From NCBI RefSeq assembly GCF_026008495.1, contig NZ_BQUN01000095.1, positions 22,583-86,582 on the forward strand: 64,000 nucleotides of DNA, given 5' to 3'. Positions 33,621 through 44,000 of this stretch are shown in pieces. Numbering within the stretch: position 1 is the stretch's first letter; each line of letters starts with the position of its first letter. The notes beneath the pieces are model-generated. The model worked only from the letters and a program-made list of their open reading frames with translations, did no database searches and had not been told where the DNA came from. This stretch comes from Streptomyces sp. A012304 (lineage in GTDB: Bacteria; Actinomycetota; Actinomycetes; Streptomycetales; Streptomycetaceae). The position numbers and the translations under genes were made by a program.

Positions 33621-35003
33621 ATGTCGGAACCCCGTCGCACCCCGACCCGCCGTCAGATGCTCGCCGGCACCGGTGCCCTGGGAGTGGGCATCGCGTTCGC
33701 CGGGGCGCTGCCCGAGCTGTTCCCGCAGAGCGCCGCCGCACAGAACCTCGGCCACGACGGCTACGGCCCCCTCGTCCCCGATCCGGACGGCCTGCTCGAT
33801 CTGCCGGAAGGTTTCCGCTACCGGGTGCTCTCCCGTGAGGGCGACCCGCTGCGCTCCGGCGAGGGCCCCGTCCCCTCGCGCCACGACGGCATGACGGCGC
33901 TGCCCGGCCGCGGCGGGCGGGTCCATCTGGTGCGCAACCACGAGAACCGCGCCGACGCGAAGATCCCCGTCCCCGCCGTCAAGGGCCTCACCTACGACCC
34001 GGCCGCCAAGGGCGGCTGTACGGCGCTGACGCTGGACGCGCGGGGCGAGGTGGTCGCGGAGCGCGTCGCGATCGCCGGGACGGCCGTCAACTGCGCCGGC
34101 GGGCCGACCCCCTGGCACACCTGGCTGACCTGCGAGGAGACCGAGGACCGGGCGGGCACCAACGGCTACGCCAAGGACCACGGCTTCGTCTTCGAGGTCG
34201 ACCCCGCCGACCCGCACCGCACGGGGGCCGTCCCGCTGACCGCGATGGGCCGCTTCCAGCACGAGGCGGTCGCCGTCGACCCGTACAGCGGCGTCGTCTA
34301 CGAGACGGAGGACGCGTTCGACAAGCCGTTCGGCCTGTTCTACCGCTTCCTGCCGAAGAAGCCGCTCGGCGGCCCCGGTTCGCTGCGCGCGGGCGGCCGG
34401 CTCCAGGCGATGCGGGTGCCCGGCGTACCGGACCTGTCGTCGATCCAGGAGCCGGGCACGGCCTTCGACCGGATCGAGTGGGTCGACGTACCGGACCCCC
34501 TCGCGGCCGGGACACCCATCCGCCTCCAGGACTTCGGTCCGAAGGGCATCACCCACGCCCAGAAGCTGGAGGGCTGCTACTGGGGCCGGCGGTACGTGTA
34601 CTTCGTGTCGTCGTTCGCGCGCGGCGCGGAGGGCTCGGCCGCCGACCACTTCGGCCAGGTCTGGCGCTACGACCCGCAGCGCCGGCGGCTGACCCTGGTG
34701 ATCGCCTTCGGCCCCGACACGGACATCCAGCTGCCCGGCGAGTCCCCCGACAACATCTGCCTCGCCCCCGGCGGCGGCCTGATGGTCTGCGAGGACGGCA
34801 GCGGCGCCCAGCACGTCTACGGCGTCACCCGCGCCGGCGAGGTGTACGCCCTGGCCCGCGGGCGCCAGAACATCGGCACCCCCGAGGAACCGGAGTGGGG
34901 CGAGTTCGCCGGCGTCGCCTTCTCCCCCGACGGCCGCACGATGTACGTCAACTGCTACGCCCCGGGGACGACGTTCGCGGTGACGGGGCCCTGGCGGCGC
35001 TAG
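33621..35003 (+). CDS. PhoX-family (DUF839) secreted phosphatase-like protein, Tat signal
   Basis: 460 aa. The N-terminus TPTRRQMLAGTGALGVGIAF is a twin-arginine signal, so it is exported folded. The mature part is a PhoX/DUF839 beta-propeller: LPEGFRYRVLSREGDPL, SRHDGMTAL, VRNHENR, CGGGPTPWxTW-like CAGGPTPWHTWLTCEET and FQHEAVAVDP. The family includes calcium/iron-dependent alkaline phosphatases; activity here is inferred. ATG 33621 is behind GGAAGGTC. Confidence 0.9.
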   Translation: MSEPRRTPTRRQMLAGTGALGVGIAFAGALPELFPQSAAAQNLGHDGYGPLVPDPDGLLDLPEGFRYRVLSREGDPLRSGEGPVPSRHDGMTALPGRGGRVHLVRNHENRADAKIPVPAVKGLTYDPAAKGGCTALTLDARGEVVAERVAIAGTAVNCAGGPTPWHTWLTCEETEDRAGTNGYAKDHGFVFEVDPADPHRTGAVPLTAMGRFQHEAVAVDPYSGVVYETEDAFDKPFGLFYRFLPKKPLGGPGSLRAGGRLQAMRVPGVPDLSSIQEPGTAFDRIEWVDVPDPLAAGTPIRLQDFGPKGITHAQKLEGCYWGRRYVYFVSSFARGAEGSAADHFGQVWRYDPQRRRLTLVIAFGPDTDIQLPGESPDNICLAPGGGLMVCEDGSGAQHVYGVTRAGEVYALARGRQNIGTPEEPEWGEFAGVAFSPDGRTMYVNCYAPGTTFAVTGPWRR

Positions 35004-35111
35004 GGCGTGCGAGGGGCGCGTCGCCCGGGCCAGGGCCCACCCGGGTGACTCGGCCCAGGACGCGCCCCCGCTTCCTCGTACTATCCGCTTTCCCGCTCAT
35101 ACCTTCGTACG

Positions 35112-35954
35112 GTGATCCCTTCCGTACGCCGTCTCGTCGCCCTCTGTGCCCTGGGGGCCGCGCTCACCGCCTGCGGCACGGACCGGGCCCCGCAGGTGAC
35201 GCGCCCGGCGCCCGCGAGGCCCTCGCCCGTCCCGTCCGGGCCGCCCACGCTGGCCCCGGGGCCGGCCGGGCTCACCCCCGTCTTCCGGCACGCCCCCCGC
35301 ACCCGCGACAAGGCCGTCGCCCTCACCTTCGACGCCGACATGACCGCCGGGCAGGGGGCGCGGGCGGCGGCCGGGGAGCGGTTCGACAACCCCGGGCTGA
35401 TCGGGGCGCTGCGCGCGCTGAGGGTGCCCGCCACCGTGTTCATGACCGGCCGCTGGGCCGAGGAGTACCCGGACCAGGCACGTTCCATCGGCCGCGACGC
35501 CCTGTTCGAGGTCGCCAACCACTCCTACAGCCACTTCGCGTTCACCGACGACTGCTACGGCCTGCCGACCGTCCCGGAGCACCGGATGCGGGCGGACGTC
35601 GAACGGGCGTACGCGGCGTTCCGCACGGCCGGGGTGCCGGACGCGAAGCCGTACTTCCGCTTTCCCGGCGGCTGTTACGACCGGCGGGCGCTGCGCGCGG
35701 TGGCCGGGGCCGGGGTCACCGCTGTGCAGTGGGACGTGGTGAGCGGCGACGCGTTCGCGACGGACGCGGACGCCGTGGCCCGGCAGGTGCTGGACGGGGT
35801 GCGGCCGGGGTCGGTGGTGGTGATGCACTGCACCCGCAGCGCCGCCCCGGCCACCGAGCGGGCGGTGCGCGCGATCGTGCCGGAGCTGCGCGGGCGGGGC
35901 TACCGGTTCGTGAAGGTGTCCGAGCTGATCGGGGCCGCCGGCGGCCGGGGGTGA
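35112..35954 (+). CDS. Polysaccharide deacetylase (NodB-type) lipoprotein
   Basis: 280 aa. A lipoprotein signal ends at LTACG. The deacetylase domain contains TFDADMT (first NodB motif, slightly altered from TFDDG), the metal motif NHSYSH, RFPGG and the late VVVMHCT. It probably removes acetyl groups from cell-wall or other external glycans, but the changed first motif leaves the exact activity open. GTG start 35112. Confidence 0.88.
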   Translation: MIPSVRRLVALCALGAALTACGTDRAPQVTRPAPARPSPVPSGPPTLAPGPAGLTPVFRHAPRTRDKAVALTFDADMTAGQGARAAAGERFDNPGLIGALRALRVPATVFMTGRWAEEYPDQARSIGRDALFEVANHSYSHFAFTDDCYGLPTVPEHRMRADVERAYAAFRTAGVPDAKPYFRFPGGCYDRRALRAVAGAGVTAVQWDVVSGDAFATDADAVARQVLDGVRPGSVVVMHCTRSAAPATERAVRAIVPELRGRGYRFVKVSELIGAAGGRG

Positions 35955-35982
35955 GGCCGGTGCGCGCTCGTACGCTGGAGAC

Positions 35983-36171
35983 ATGAGCGAGGACAGCGAC
36001 AACGCCTACTGCCTGATCGACGCGACCAGGCCGCCCAGGGCCGACGGCCCGCCGTACGCGGAGTGCGTGCTGTGCCGGGAGCCGACGGAGTACCCGGAGT
36101 CGTACAAGGGGATCACGCTGTGCCCGGTCTGCGAGTGGCAGGAGGCGCAGCGCACGGCCTGCTCAGGCTGA
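35983..36171 (+). CDS. Small zinc-ribbon protein
   Basis: 62 aa. Cys28-x2-Cys31 and Cys47-x2-Cys50 (ECVLC and LCPVC) form a clear zinc ribbon. It has no other domain. ATG 35983. The 3' end overlaps the convergent membrane protein gene by nine bases. Probably a nucleic-acid- or protein-binding factor; role unknown. Confidence 0.75.
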   Translation: MSEDSDNAYCLIDATRPPRADGPPYAECVLCREPTEYPESYKGITLCPVCEWQEAQRTACSG

Positions 36172-36837
36172 CGACCGGCGCGCGGTGAGCGCGCAGGCGG
36201 CGGCCGTCGCCGCGGCGGTGACGAGCGCCGCCGCGAGCAGGGGCAGCAGGGGCGGGCTGACGGTCGCCGAGCGCGACCCGGTGACCAGGTTCTGGACCGC
36301 GGCCTGCGCCGGGGAGCCCGTCACCACCAGCGCCAGCAGGGCCGCGAGCAGCAGCGTGGGGACCGCCCGGCCGGGTGAGCGCAGCACCGGCCAGGCGGTG
36401 AGCGCTCCGACGGCCGCGCCGAGCAGGGCGCAGGTCAGGGCCGCGAGGAGGCCGGCCGCGCAGGCCTCGGGGAGCGGCACGCGCCGCTGGTGGTCGGCGC
36501 TGACCGGGTCGCTGATCAGGGTCACCACGGCCGTGGCCGCCAGCCCGAGCGCGGCGGCGGCGCCCAGGGCGACCAGCAGGGCGGCGAGGTGGGCCCGTGC
36601 GGGTCCGGCCGCCGCGGCGACGACGGCGCGGGCCGCCGGGGGCTCGTTGGTCACGCAGATCCGCACCAGCCAGGCGGCGACCGGCAGCAGGGCGGCGGCC
36701 GTGTAGCCGAGCGAGTCCAGCACCGGCTGGCCGCTCTGCACCCCGACGCCCAGGAAGGCGGCGTACAGCAGGAACGGCGGCAGCCAGCGGCGGGAGTGGA
36801 CGAGCAGGGCGGACTGGTAGCGCAGGAGGGCGGTCAT
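36163..36837 (-). CDS. ABC transporter membrane protein (about six helices)
   Basis: 224 aa, nearly all hydrophobic, with about six predicted helices (for example WLPPFLLYAAFLGVGV and AHLAALLVALGAAAALGLAATAVVTLI). No named family is recognised, but ATG 36837 overlaps the stop of the ABC ATPase gene (ATGA), so it is its membrane partner. The pair resembles small exporters of unknown substrate. Confidence 0.8.
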   Translation of the reverse strand: MTALLRYQSALLVHSRRWLPPFLLYAAFLGVGVQSGQPVLDSLGYTAAALLPVAAWLVRICVTNEPPAARAVVAAAAGPARAHLAALLVALGAAAALGLAATAVVTLISDPVSADHQRRVPLPEACAAGLLAALTCALLGAAVGALTAWPVLRSPGRAVPTLLLAALLALVVTGSPAQAAVQNLVTGSRSATVSPPLLPLLAAALVTAAATAAACALTARRSSA

Positions 36838-37721
36838 CGGCTGCCTTCGGTTTCGCGGTCGTGCGGGAGGGGGGCCGGGCCGACGCTCACCACGTGCCGG
36901 GGCGGGCGGGCCGTCAGCAGGGCGCGCAGCAGGAGGTCGGAGCGGGACGCGGGCGCGGTGAGGCGGTGGGTGCCCGGGGTGATCTCCTCCACCGCGGTGG
37001 CGAGCCGGTGCGCCTCGGCCGGCGGCGACCCGCCGGGCGGGCCCTGCGCCACGACGACCACGTGCGGCCCCTCGGACGCGGCGGGGGCGTGCGTACGGCG
37101 GTGCAGGGTGCCGTCGCGGACCGTGTACACGGCGTCGGCCGTCCCGGCGAGCCGGCGGGGGTCGTGGTCGACGAAGACGACGGCCGCGCCGGCGGCCGTG
37201 CGCTCGGCGACCGCCCGCTCCAGCTCGGCCCGGGCGTCGGCGTCCAGGCCGGTCCAGGCCTCGTCCAGGACGAGCAGCTCCGGCTCGGCGAGGAGCGCCT
37301 GGGCGACGGCGACCTTCTGGCTGCTGCCCTTCGACAGCCGGGCCATCGGGGTGCGGGCGTAGGCGGTGGCGCCGAAGCGGTCCAGCCACTCGTCCGCGGC
37401 GCGGCGCGCGGCCGTGCGGCCGAGGCCGTGGACGGTGCCGAGGTGGGTGAGGTAGCCGGCCGCCGTGAAGGGCAGGGCGGCGGGGAAGCGTTCGGGGACG
37501 TAGGCGGTGCGGGGCCGGCCGCTGAGGTGGCCCTCCGTCGGGGCGTCGATGCGGGCGAGGAGGCGGAGGAGGGTGGATTTGCCGGTGCCGTTCGCGCCGT
37601 CGACGCGGGTGAGGCTGCCGTGGGGCAGCTCCAGACGCACGGCGCGCAGGATCCAGGGGCCGCGTACGCCGTAGCGGCGGCCCACCCCGTCCAGATGTAA
37701 TACGCGGTCCATGGGAGGCAT
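36834..37721 (-). CDS. ABC transporter ATP-binding protein
   Basis: 295 aa. Walker A is GANGTGKST, the signature is divergent (LSKGSSQK), Walker B is LLVLDEAWTGLD, and the H loop is VDHDPRRL. The last 80 residues form an extension unlike the ABC core. The start may be ATG 37721 or ATG 37712; the first has a GAGA-like site. Coupled to the membrane gene downstream. Divergent from the PTH2 gene with only 34 bases between. Confidence 0.88.
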   Translation of the reverse strand: MPPMDRVLHLDGVGRRYGVRGPWILRAVRLELPHGSLTRVDGANGTGKSTLLRLLARIDAPTEGHLSGRPRTAYVPERFPAALPFTAAGYLTHLGTVHGLGRTAARRAADEWLDRFGATAYARTPMARLSKGSSQKVAVAQALLAEPELLVLDEAWTGLDADARAELERAVAERTAAGAAVVFVDHDPRRLAGTADAVYTVRDGTLHRRTHAPAASEGPHVVVVAQGPPGGSPPAEAHRLATAVEEITPGTHRLTAPASRSDLLLRALLTARPPRHVVSVGPAPLPHDRETEGSR

Positions 37722-37755
37722 CTTCTCGTAGGGGCGTCCAGGTACCCTGCGCCAC

Positions 37756-38451
37756 GTGAGTGAGAGCCCCTTCCGGACCGAGCCGAACCCCCGTGACCAC
37801 GCGCCGCAGTTCGTGCTGCCCCTCGTCGTACGGATCGAGAAGGCCGACCCCCCGGCCCGTACCGACGCCCTGGAGACCGCCGCGCGGGCCGTGCTGGTGC
37901 TGCTGAGCGACGAGCGGTCGCTCGGGGACGGGGAGTGGGCGGGTGTCGTGCGGGACTGGCAGGACGCCCGGATCCGGAAGGTCGTGCGGCGGGCCCGGGG
38001 GGCCGAGTGGCGGCGGGCCGGGGCGCTGCCGGGGATCACGGTGACCGGGAAGGAGGCGGAGGTGCGGGTGTTCCCGCCCGTGCCGCTGGACGGCTGGCCG
38101 AAGGAGCTGGCGAAGCTCCAGGTGTCCGGCACGGACCTCGACGATCCGCAACCGCCGCCGGCGGCCGACCCGGGGGCGGTGACGCTGTGGATGAGCCCCG
38201 AGGTGGAGATGTCGGCGGGCAAGGCGATGGCCCAGGCCGGGCACGGGGCGCAGCTGGCCTGGTGGGAGCTGTCGGACGGGGAGCGGACGGCCTGGCGGGA
38301 CGCCGGGTTTCCGCTCGCCGTGCGCACGGCCGACCCGCGGCGGTGGCGCGAACTGACCGCGAGCGGACTGCCCCTGGTCCGGGACGCCGGCTTCACCGAG
38401 ATCGCGCCCGGCAGCTGCACGGTGATCGCCGACCACCCGGCCCTGCGGTGA
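37756..38451 (+). CDS. Peptidyl-tRNA hydrolase 2 (PTH2)-domain protein
   Basis: 231 aa. The C-terminal half carries the PTH2 signature LWMSPEVEMSAGKAMAQAGHGAQLAWWEL and ends with APGSCTVIADHPAL. The N-terminal 130 residues have no clear domain. PTH2 enzymes recycle peptidyl-tRNA, but bacteria normally use the unrelated Pth, so this could be a specialised relative. Start GTG 37756. Confidence 0.8.
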   Translation: MSESPFRTEPNPRDHAPQFVLPLVVRIEKADPPARTDALETAARAVLVLLSDERSLGDGEWAGVVRDWQDARIRKVVRRARGAEWRRAGALPGITVTGKEAEVRVFPPVPLDGWPKELAKLQVSGTDLDDPQPPPAADPGAVTLWMSPEVEMSAGKAMAQAGHGAQLAWWELSDGERTAWRDAGFPLAVRTADPRRWRELTASGLPLVRDAGFTEIAPGSCTVIADHPALR

Positions 38452-38570
38452 CGCCGGGGCCCGTCGAACCTCAAATGTTGCTCTGAAGGAGGGCGGTGGG
38501 CGGTTCGGGCCCGGGCGGCGGGGTGATATCCCCGTCACCACGGAGGGGGCCTGGACATCGGGAGGGGACC

Positions 38571-39875
38571 ATGGCGCGACTCGGGACGGGAATCGGCTGG
38601 CGGCCGGAGATCGCGGACGCCGTGGAGCGGATGCCGGGCATCGACTGGGTCGAGGTCGTCGCGGAGAACGTGTGCCCCGGCCACCTCCCCGACTCCCTGC
38701 TGCGGCTGCGCGAGCGCGGGGTCACCGTGGTCCCGCACGGCGTCTCGCTCGGGCTCGGCGGCGCGGAACGGCCCGACGAGGGGCGGCTCACGGCACTCGC
38801 CGAGCGGGCCGAGGCGCTGGGCGCGCCGCTGGTCACCGAGCACATCGCGTTCGTCCGGGCGGGCGGCCCGCTGACCGCCTCCCCGCACCTGGAGGCCGGC
38901 CACCTGCTGCCCGTGCCCCGCACCCGTGACGCGCTCGACGTGTTGTGCGAGAACGTGCGCGTCGCGCAGGAGGCGCTGCCGGTGCCGCTGGCCGTGGAGA
39001 ACATCGCCGCGCTCCTCGCCTGGCCCGGCGAGGAGTTGACGGAGGGTCAGTTCCTGTACGAGCTGGCGGACCGCACCGGCGTGCGTCTGCTCATCGACGT
39101 CGCCAACCTGCACACCAACCACGTCAACCGCGGCGAGGACCCCGCCAAGGCGCTCGCCGAACTACCGTTGGAGGCCATCGCGTACGTCCATGTCGCGGGC
39201 GGCTTCGAGCGGGACGGGGTCTGGCACGACAGCCACGCCCACCCGGTGCCCCGCCCGGTCCTCGACGTCCTGACCGACCTCGCCTCCCGGGTGGCGCCGC
39301 CCGGTGTGCTCCTGGAGCGCGACGAGAACTTCCCCGAACCGGCCGAGCTGGAGCGGGAGTTGGCCTCCATCCGGGAGGCCGTCGAGATCGGGGGGCGTAC
39401 CCGGGGCGCGGCGGCGGGCGAGGCGGTCCGGTCGGCCGGCGTGACGGACGCGCCCGTCGCCGAATCCACCCGTCAGCGTCTCGGCCTCGCCCAGGCCTCG
39501 CTGCTGTCCGCGCTGGTCGCCGGGACGCCCGTCCCGGAGGGCTTCGACCGGGTGCGGGTGGGGGTGCAGGCCCGGGCGCTGGCGGCCAAGCGGGCGGACG
39601 TGGTGGCGAAGGTGGCCCCGGAGCTGCCGGTCATCCTCGGCCGCGCCTACCGCCCCGCGTTCCTCGCCTACGCCCAGACCCGCCCGATGCGCGCGGGTTA
39701 CCGCCGGGACGCCCTGGACTTCGCGGAGCACCTCCTCCTGGGCGACACCCTCACGGAGGGCCGGGGCAGGCGCGAGCTGCGGCACTGGTGGCTGGACCGC
39801 TCCGGCCCGGCGCCGAGGCAGCGGTCGCGGTGGGGACGGGTCGGGCAGATGGGGCGGGCGCTGATCCGCCGCTGA
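38571..39875 (+). CDS. DUF692-family metalloprotein (MbnB/HvfB-like TIM barrel) with C-terminal extension
   Basis: 434 aa. The first 290 residues are a DUF692 barrel: GIGWRPEIADAVERMPGIDWVEVVAENV, HGVSLGLGG, TEHIAFV, VENIAALLAW, DVANLHTNHVN, YVHVAGG, WHDSHAHP and LERDENFP. Several of these supply the His/Asp/Glu metal ligands. Relatives are multinuclear iron enzymes that modify Cys in small ribosomal peptides. The last 140 residues (after GGRTRG) form an extra helical domain. ATG 38571 has a GGAGGGG site. No precursor peptide is visible next to it. The TIGR04222-like gene at 45137 often lies near such genes. Confidence 0.9.
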   Translation: MARLGTGIGWRPEIADAVERMPGIDWVEVVAENVCPGHLPDSLLRLRERGVTVVPHGVSLGLGGAERPDEGRLTALAERAEALGAPLVTEHIAFVRAGGPLTASPHLEAGHLLPVPRTRDALDVLCENVRVAQEALPVPLAVENIAALLAWPGEELTEGQFLYELADRTGVRLLIDVANLHTNHVNRGEDPAKALAELPLEAIAYVHVAGGFERDGVWHDSHAHPVPRPVLDVLTDLASRVAPPGVLLERDENFPEPAELERELASIREAVEIGGRTRGAAAGEAVRSAGVTDAPVAESTRQRLGLAQASLLSALVAGTPVPEGFDRVRVGVQARALAAKRADVVAKVAPELPVILGRAYRPAFLAYAQTRPMRAGYRRDALDFAEHLLLGDTLTEGRGRRELRHWWLDRSGPAPRQRSRWGRVGQMGRALIRR

Positions 39876-39996
39876 GGGCGACGCCGTCCGCGGGAGCGGC
39901 GGCACCCGGGGTGCGGGACCGATGCGACGCGGCAGTAATATTCCAGTCCCGCACCCGGAAGCGAACTGGCGTGCGGTGCCGTGAGCAGGAGGCACC

Positions 39997-40875
39997 ATGC
40001 GACCGCGACCCCCGATCCAGGGCAGAGGCATTTTCAGCGGCACCGGCATCATCATCGCGTGCCTGGCGGCGACCCTCGTGGCGCTGGTCCTGCCGTTCTG
40101 GTCGTACGAGGACCGGTCCGGGACGGACGCGGACGTACTGAACGCGGAGACGGTGGCGACGCTGTACGGGCCGCTGTCCGGGCTCGACCGGGAGTTCCTC
40201 ACCAAGGTCCGGCTGGCCGGGCTGTGGGAGCTGCCGGCCGGTCAGCAGGCGCAGGCGAAGGGCACGACCGAGGCCGTACGGACGGCGGGCCGACACCTCG
40301 TCGAGGGGCACACCTTCCTGGACGAGCGGGTGCGCACGGTCGCCGCGCAGCTCGGGCTGGCGCTGCCGAACGAGCCGGACGACCAGCAGAAGGCCTGGCT
40401 GGAGCAGCTGGACGCGGCGCGGGACGTGGACTACGACCGGAAGTTCGCCAACATCCTGCGCCTCGCGCACGGCCGGGTCTTCTCCGTCGTGGCGCAGGTG
40501 CGGGCGAGCACCCGCAACGCGCTGGTGCGCGGCCTCGCCGACGACGCCAACGCCACCGTGCTGGACCACATCCGGATCCTGGAGGCCACCGGGTACGTCG
40601 ACTTCGACGCCCTGGCCCGGGACATGGCGGCCACGGGCGCCGCCCCCACCGCCGCCCCGCCGGGCCCGGCGGCCGACCCGGGACAGGTGGTTCCGCTCAC
40701 GCCGTCACCGGAGCGGAGCCACCCGCTGCCGCCGGCCCGCGACCGGCCCGCCGACCCCGTTGTGTCAGCAGACACCGTGTCCCCGGCAGGTCGTGTCGCT
40801 TTACACGAGGCCGGAGCCCTTCGTGCTGGTGTGTTGCGGCGATCCATTGTGTCCTTTTCCCGCACGACCACATGA
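39997..40875 (+). CDS. DUF4142-family exported/membrane protein, 3' end probably altered
   Basis: 292 aa. One helix near residues 14-36 anchors or exports it. The DUF4142 helical domain follows: LDREFLTKVRLAGLWELPAGQQAQAKG, HTFLDERVRTVAAQLGLALPNEPDDQQ and VDYDRKFANILRLAHGRVFSVVAQVR. AGGAGG precedes ATG 39997. After a Pro-rich linker, about the last 38 residues (from about base 40760) lose the GC-rich codon pattern, where the CHAT island begins. The native end was probably replaced by the insertion. Confidence 0.8.
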   Translation: MRPRPPIQGRGIFSGTGIIIACLAATLVALVLPFWSYEDRSGTDADVLNAETVATLYGPLSGLDREFLTKVRLAGLWELPAGQQAQAKGTTEAVRTAGRHLVEGHTFLDERVRTVAAQLGLALPNEPDDQQKAWLEQLDAARDVDYDRKFANILRLAHGRVFSVVAQVRASTRNALVRGLADDANATVLDHIRILEATGYVDFDALARDMAATGAAPTAAPPGPAADPGQVVPLTPSPERSHPLPPARDRPADPVVSADTVSPAGRVALHEAGALRAGVLRRSIVSFSRTTT

Positions 40876-41037
40876 TCGAGATCACACCTGTTCGTGCTGG
40901 GTGGGCGAGGAGTCGCAGCAGCCGATGTGGCCGCAGTTCGCACAGCGCCGCAGGGGGCCAGACTGTCTGTCGAAGTGTTGGCCCGGGATGCATGGACTCC
41001 ATCAACGCCGAACACGACGCCCCAGAACCTTTCCGCG
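40876..41037. other. Left edge of the CHAT island, non-coding
   Basis: A short stretch between the DUF4142 and CHAT genes, less GC-rich than the flanks. A Cys-rich open frame (40760-41041, plus) crosses it but has no ribosome site or recognisable product. No mobile-element gene or clear direct repeat was found at this edge. Confidence 0.5.
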
Positions 41038-44000
41038 TTAGGCGCCGGCATGGAGGTGGGCCGCCCACAGGAACGGGACCTGGGTCCGGTTGAGCTTCCC
41101 GGGCAGGTCGTCGCCGTCGCGTATGCCGCGCACGGCTTGGTGCAGGGCCCACGCCGCCCCACTGGTGTCGATGACTCCGTCCTTGTTGCGTAGGTGGGTG
41201 TAGAAGGCGTCGGCGATGGTGACGGCGATCTGGTCGTCGATCTCCCAGAGGGTGCCGATGACGTGGGGGAATCCGGCGAGCTGGAAGGCGGAGGTCAGAT
41301 GGATGGCTTCGTCGAGGAGGTCTGGGGTGTCGATGGCCGCGGTGCGGCAGGCCGAGAGGTAGGCCAGCTGGGCGCCGTCGAGGCGGACGGGGGCGAGGCT
41401 GGCGACGGTGAACGGGTCGCTGTCGTGGTCGTGGAGCAGCAGGTGGCTTCGGGAGGGGTCGGTGGGGTGGCTGGCGCCGTGGCAGGCAAAGTGCACGATC
41501 GGGTTGGTGGGTAGGTGGCGCAGGACGGCGGGCTTGGTCGGCGCGTCGGGTGAAAGCGTGGCGGCGTGGCTGGCCGGGTCGGGTTCGCTCAGCATCAGCG
41601 TGCGGGGCAGGTGGCGGCGTAACACCTCGGCTTCGGCGCTGACGTAGTTCAGTCGGCCGTGGCCGGGCAGACCGGGAGTGGTGGGCATCGCCACAACCAG
41701 CCCCTGTTCAGGTACGTCCTGGGCCGAGGTGCGCTGGCGGGCGTAGCGCAGGGCACGAACCGTGGGGGTGTAGGAAGAGACAACCCGGTCCATGACGGTA
41801 CGCCGGTGCGGGTCGCCCGCCGGGTCGGCCTGGTAGCCGGCGGCGTGCAGGGGCAGGAGCCCCAGCAAGCCGCCTGGCACCCACCACACCCGAGGCCAGT
41901 CGGCTTCCGCCGGGGGTTGGCCGTGGTAGCCCAAGGCTTCGAGGACAGGTCCGGCGGCGGCATCCCACAGCCACTCCAGAGTCCGGACCATGACGGCCTG
42001 CGCCTGGCGCCGCTCGGCCCTGTCCGCGCCCGAGGCCGCGGTGTGCAGAGCCTGTTGGAAAGAGGTGACCGTCGCTGCCAGGACGCTGCCGCTGAGTTCG
42101 GGGAGTTCTTGGTGGGTGATGCCATCCTTGGTCAGGAGCAGGGCGTCGCTTCGCTCCTGGGTGATGTTGAAAACCACGACGGGGCCGTACCGGGCCTCGG
42201 TGAGGAGTTCCTCTGTGGTGGGCGGCAGCCCGAAAGACGCGAAGCCATCCAGGCCGCGAATTGTGTCCAAGACCGCAGCAAAGTCGCGGACCAGCTGGTG
42301 CCGGTCCTGCACAGCACGTATCCCTCGCGGCGCGGATGCGATGCCTTCCGTGTTCGTGCTGGCGATGGTGGAGGTATCCGCTGATTGGTCGAGTCGATCG
42401 CGAAGCTCGACGAACCGCCTGGCCAAGTCGGGGTGCTGTTGCTGCAGGTCGGTCAGGTCACTGCGGACATCCAGCGCCTGGCTGAGCAGCACTGCTCGGC
42501 CCGCCTCCAGCAGCCGCAGCGCCCGTGTCGCACGCTCCTGCGGCGTCCCCCGGGGGTCGTCGAGAGCCAGAGCGGCCGCAACTGCGGCCAATCCGGCTAA
42601 GCCACCGAGTACATGTTGTTGATCGCTACGCTGAAGTTGCCGGGGAGTTACTTCCGGTAGCAGCAGCACTGCGGCTTCCGCCATATCCGACGCCATCCTG
42701 ACATCAGACTCGACGATCAGCGAAGCCACCGCCCAAGCCGCCCGAATACGGAGCGCGGGCGCAGCCGAGACAACCGCCCACGCCTCGGCGAACGCGGACG
42801 TCGCCTCCCCCAGCTCGGCAGCATCTTCCGTGCGCTCGAACCTGAGCAGCAGCGCGGTCCCCAGGTTGGACAGGTATGCAGCTTGGTCGGGGTGGCCAGC
42901 GGGGGTGGCCTCCACTGCCTCCCGTAGTGCGGTGATGGCGGCGTTGAGGTCCACCAGATCGCCCGTGCGTTCGTACCGGGCCCGCAGCGTAGCCCCTAGG
43001 TTGTGCAGAGGCGTTTGGTCGGGGTGCTTGGTGGGGGTGGCCTCGACTGCCTCCCGCAGTGCGGTGATGGCCGCGTTGAGGTCCGCCAGATCACCGATAC
43101 GTTCATACCGGGCCCGCAGCGTGGTGCCCAGGTTGGACAGGGCCGCGGTCCGGTGGGGGTGGCCAACGGGGATGGCCTGCACGGCGTCCCGTAGCGCGGT
43201 GATCGCCGCGTCCAGGTCGGTCGCATCTCTCGTGCGCTCGAACCTGAGCAGCAGCGTGGTCCCCAGGTTGGACAGGGGTGCGGTCCGGTGGGGGTGGCCA
43301 ATGGGGGTGGCCTCGACTGCCTCCCGCAGTGCGGTGATGGCCGCGTCGAGGTCCGCCAGATCACCGATACGTTCATACCGGGCCCGCAGCGTGGCGCCCA
43401 GGTTGGACAGGGGCGCGGTCCGCTGGGGGGGGCCAACGGGGGTGGCCTGCACGGCGTCCCGTAGTGCGGTGATCGCCGTATCCAGGTCCGCCGGATCACC
43501 GAACCGCTCGAACCGTCGCGACAAAGTACTTCCCAGGTTGGACAGGCGGCCAGCCCGGTCAGGGTGGCCAACGGGAGTGGCCTGTGCCGCCTCCTGCCCG
43601 GCGGTGATGGCGGCGTTGAGGTCCGCCAGATCACCGGTACGTTCGTACCGGGCCCGCAGCGCGGTCCCTAGGCCGGACAGATCGTGTGCCCGCTCGGGGC
43701 GGTCGACGGGGGTGGCCTGCACAGCCTCCCGCAGAGCTGTGATGGCCGCGTCGAGGTCCGCGGGATCACCCGTGCGTTCGTACTGGGCCCCCAGCGCGGC
43801 TCCTAGGTCGGACAGGGGCGCGGTCCGGTGGGGGTGGCCAACGGGGATGGCCTGCACGGCGTCCCGTAGCGCGGTGATGGCGGCGTTGAGGTCCGCCGGA
43901 TCGCCCGTGCGTTCGTACCGGGCCCGCAGCGTGATCCCTAGGCCGGACAGATAGTGTGCCCGGTCGGGGTGGTCGATGGGCGTGGCCTGCACAGCCTCCC

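Noticed and set aside
40760..41041. Cys-rich 93-codon ORF, possibly a small peptide precursor
   Set aside because: No ribosome site, overlaps the DUF4142 3' end, and the composition looks accidental.
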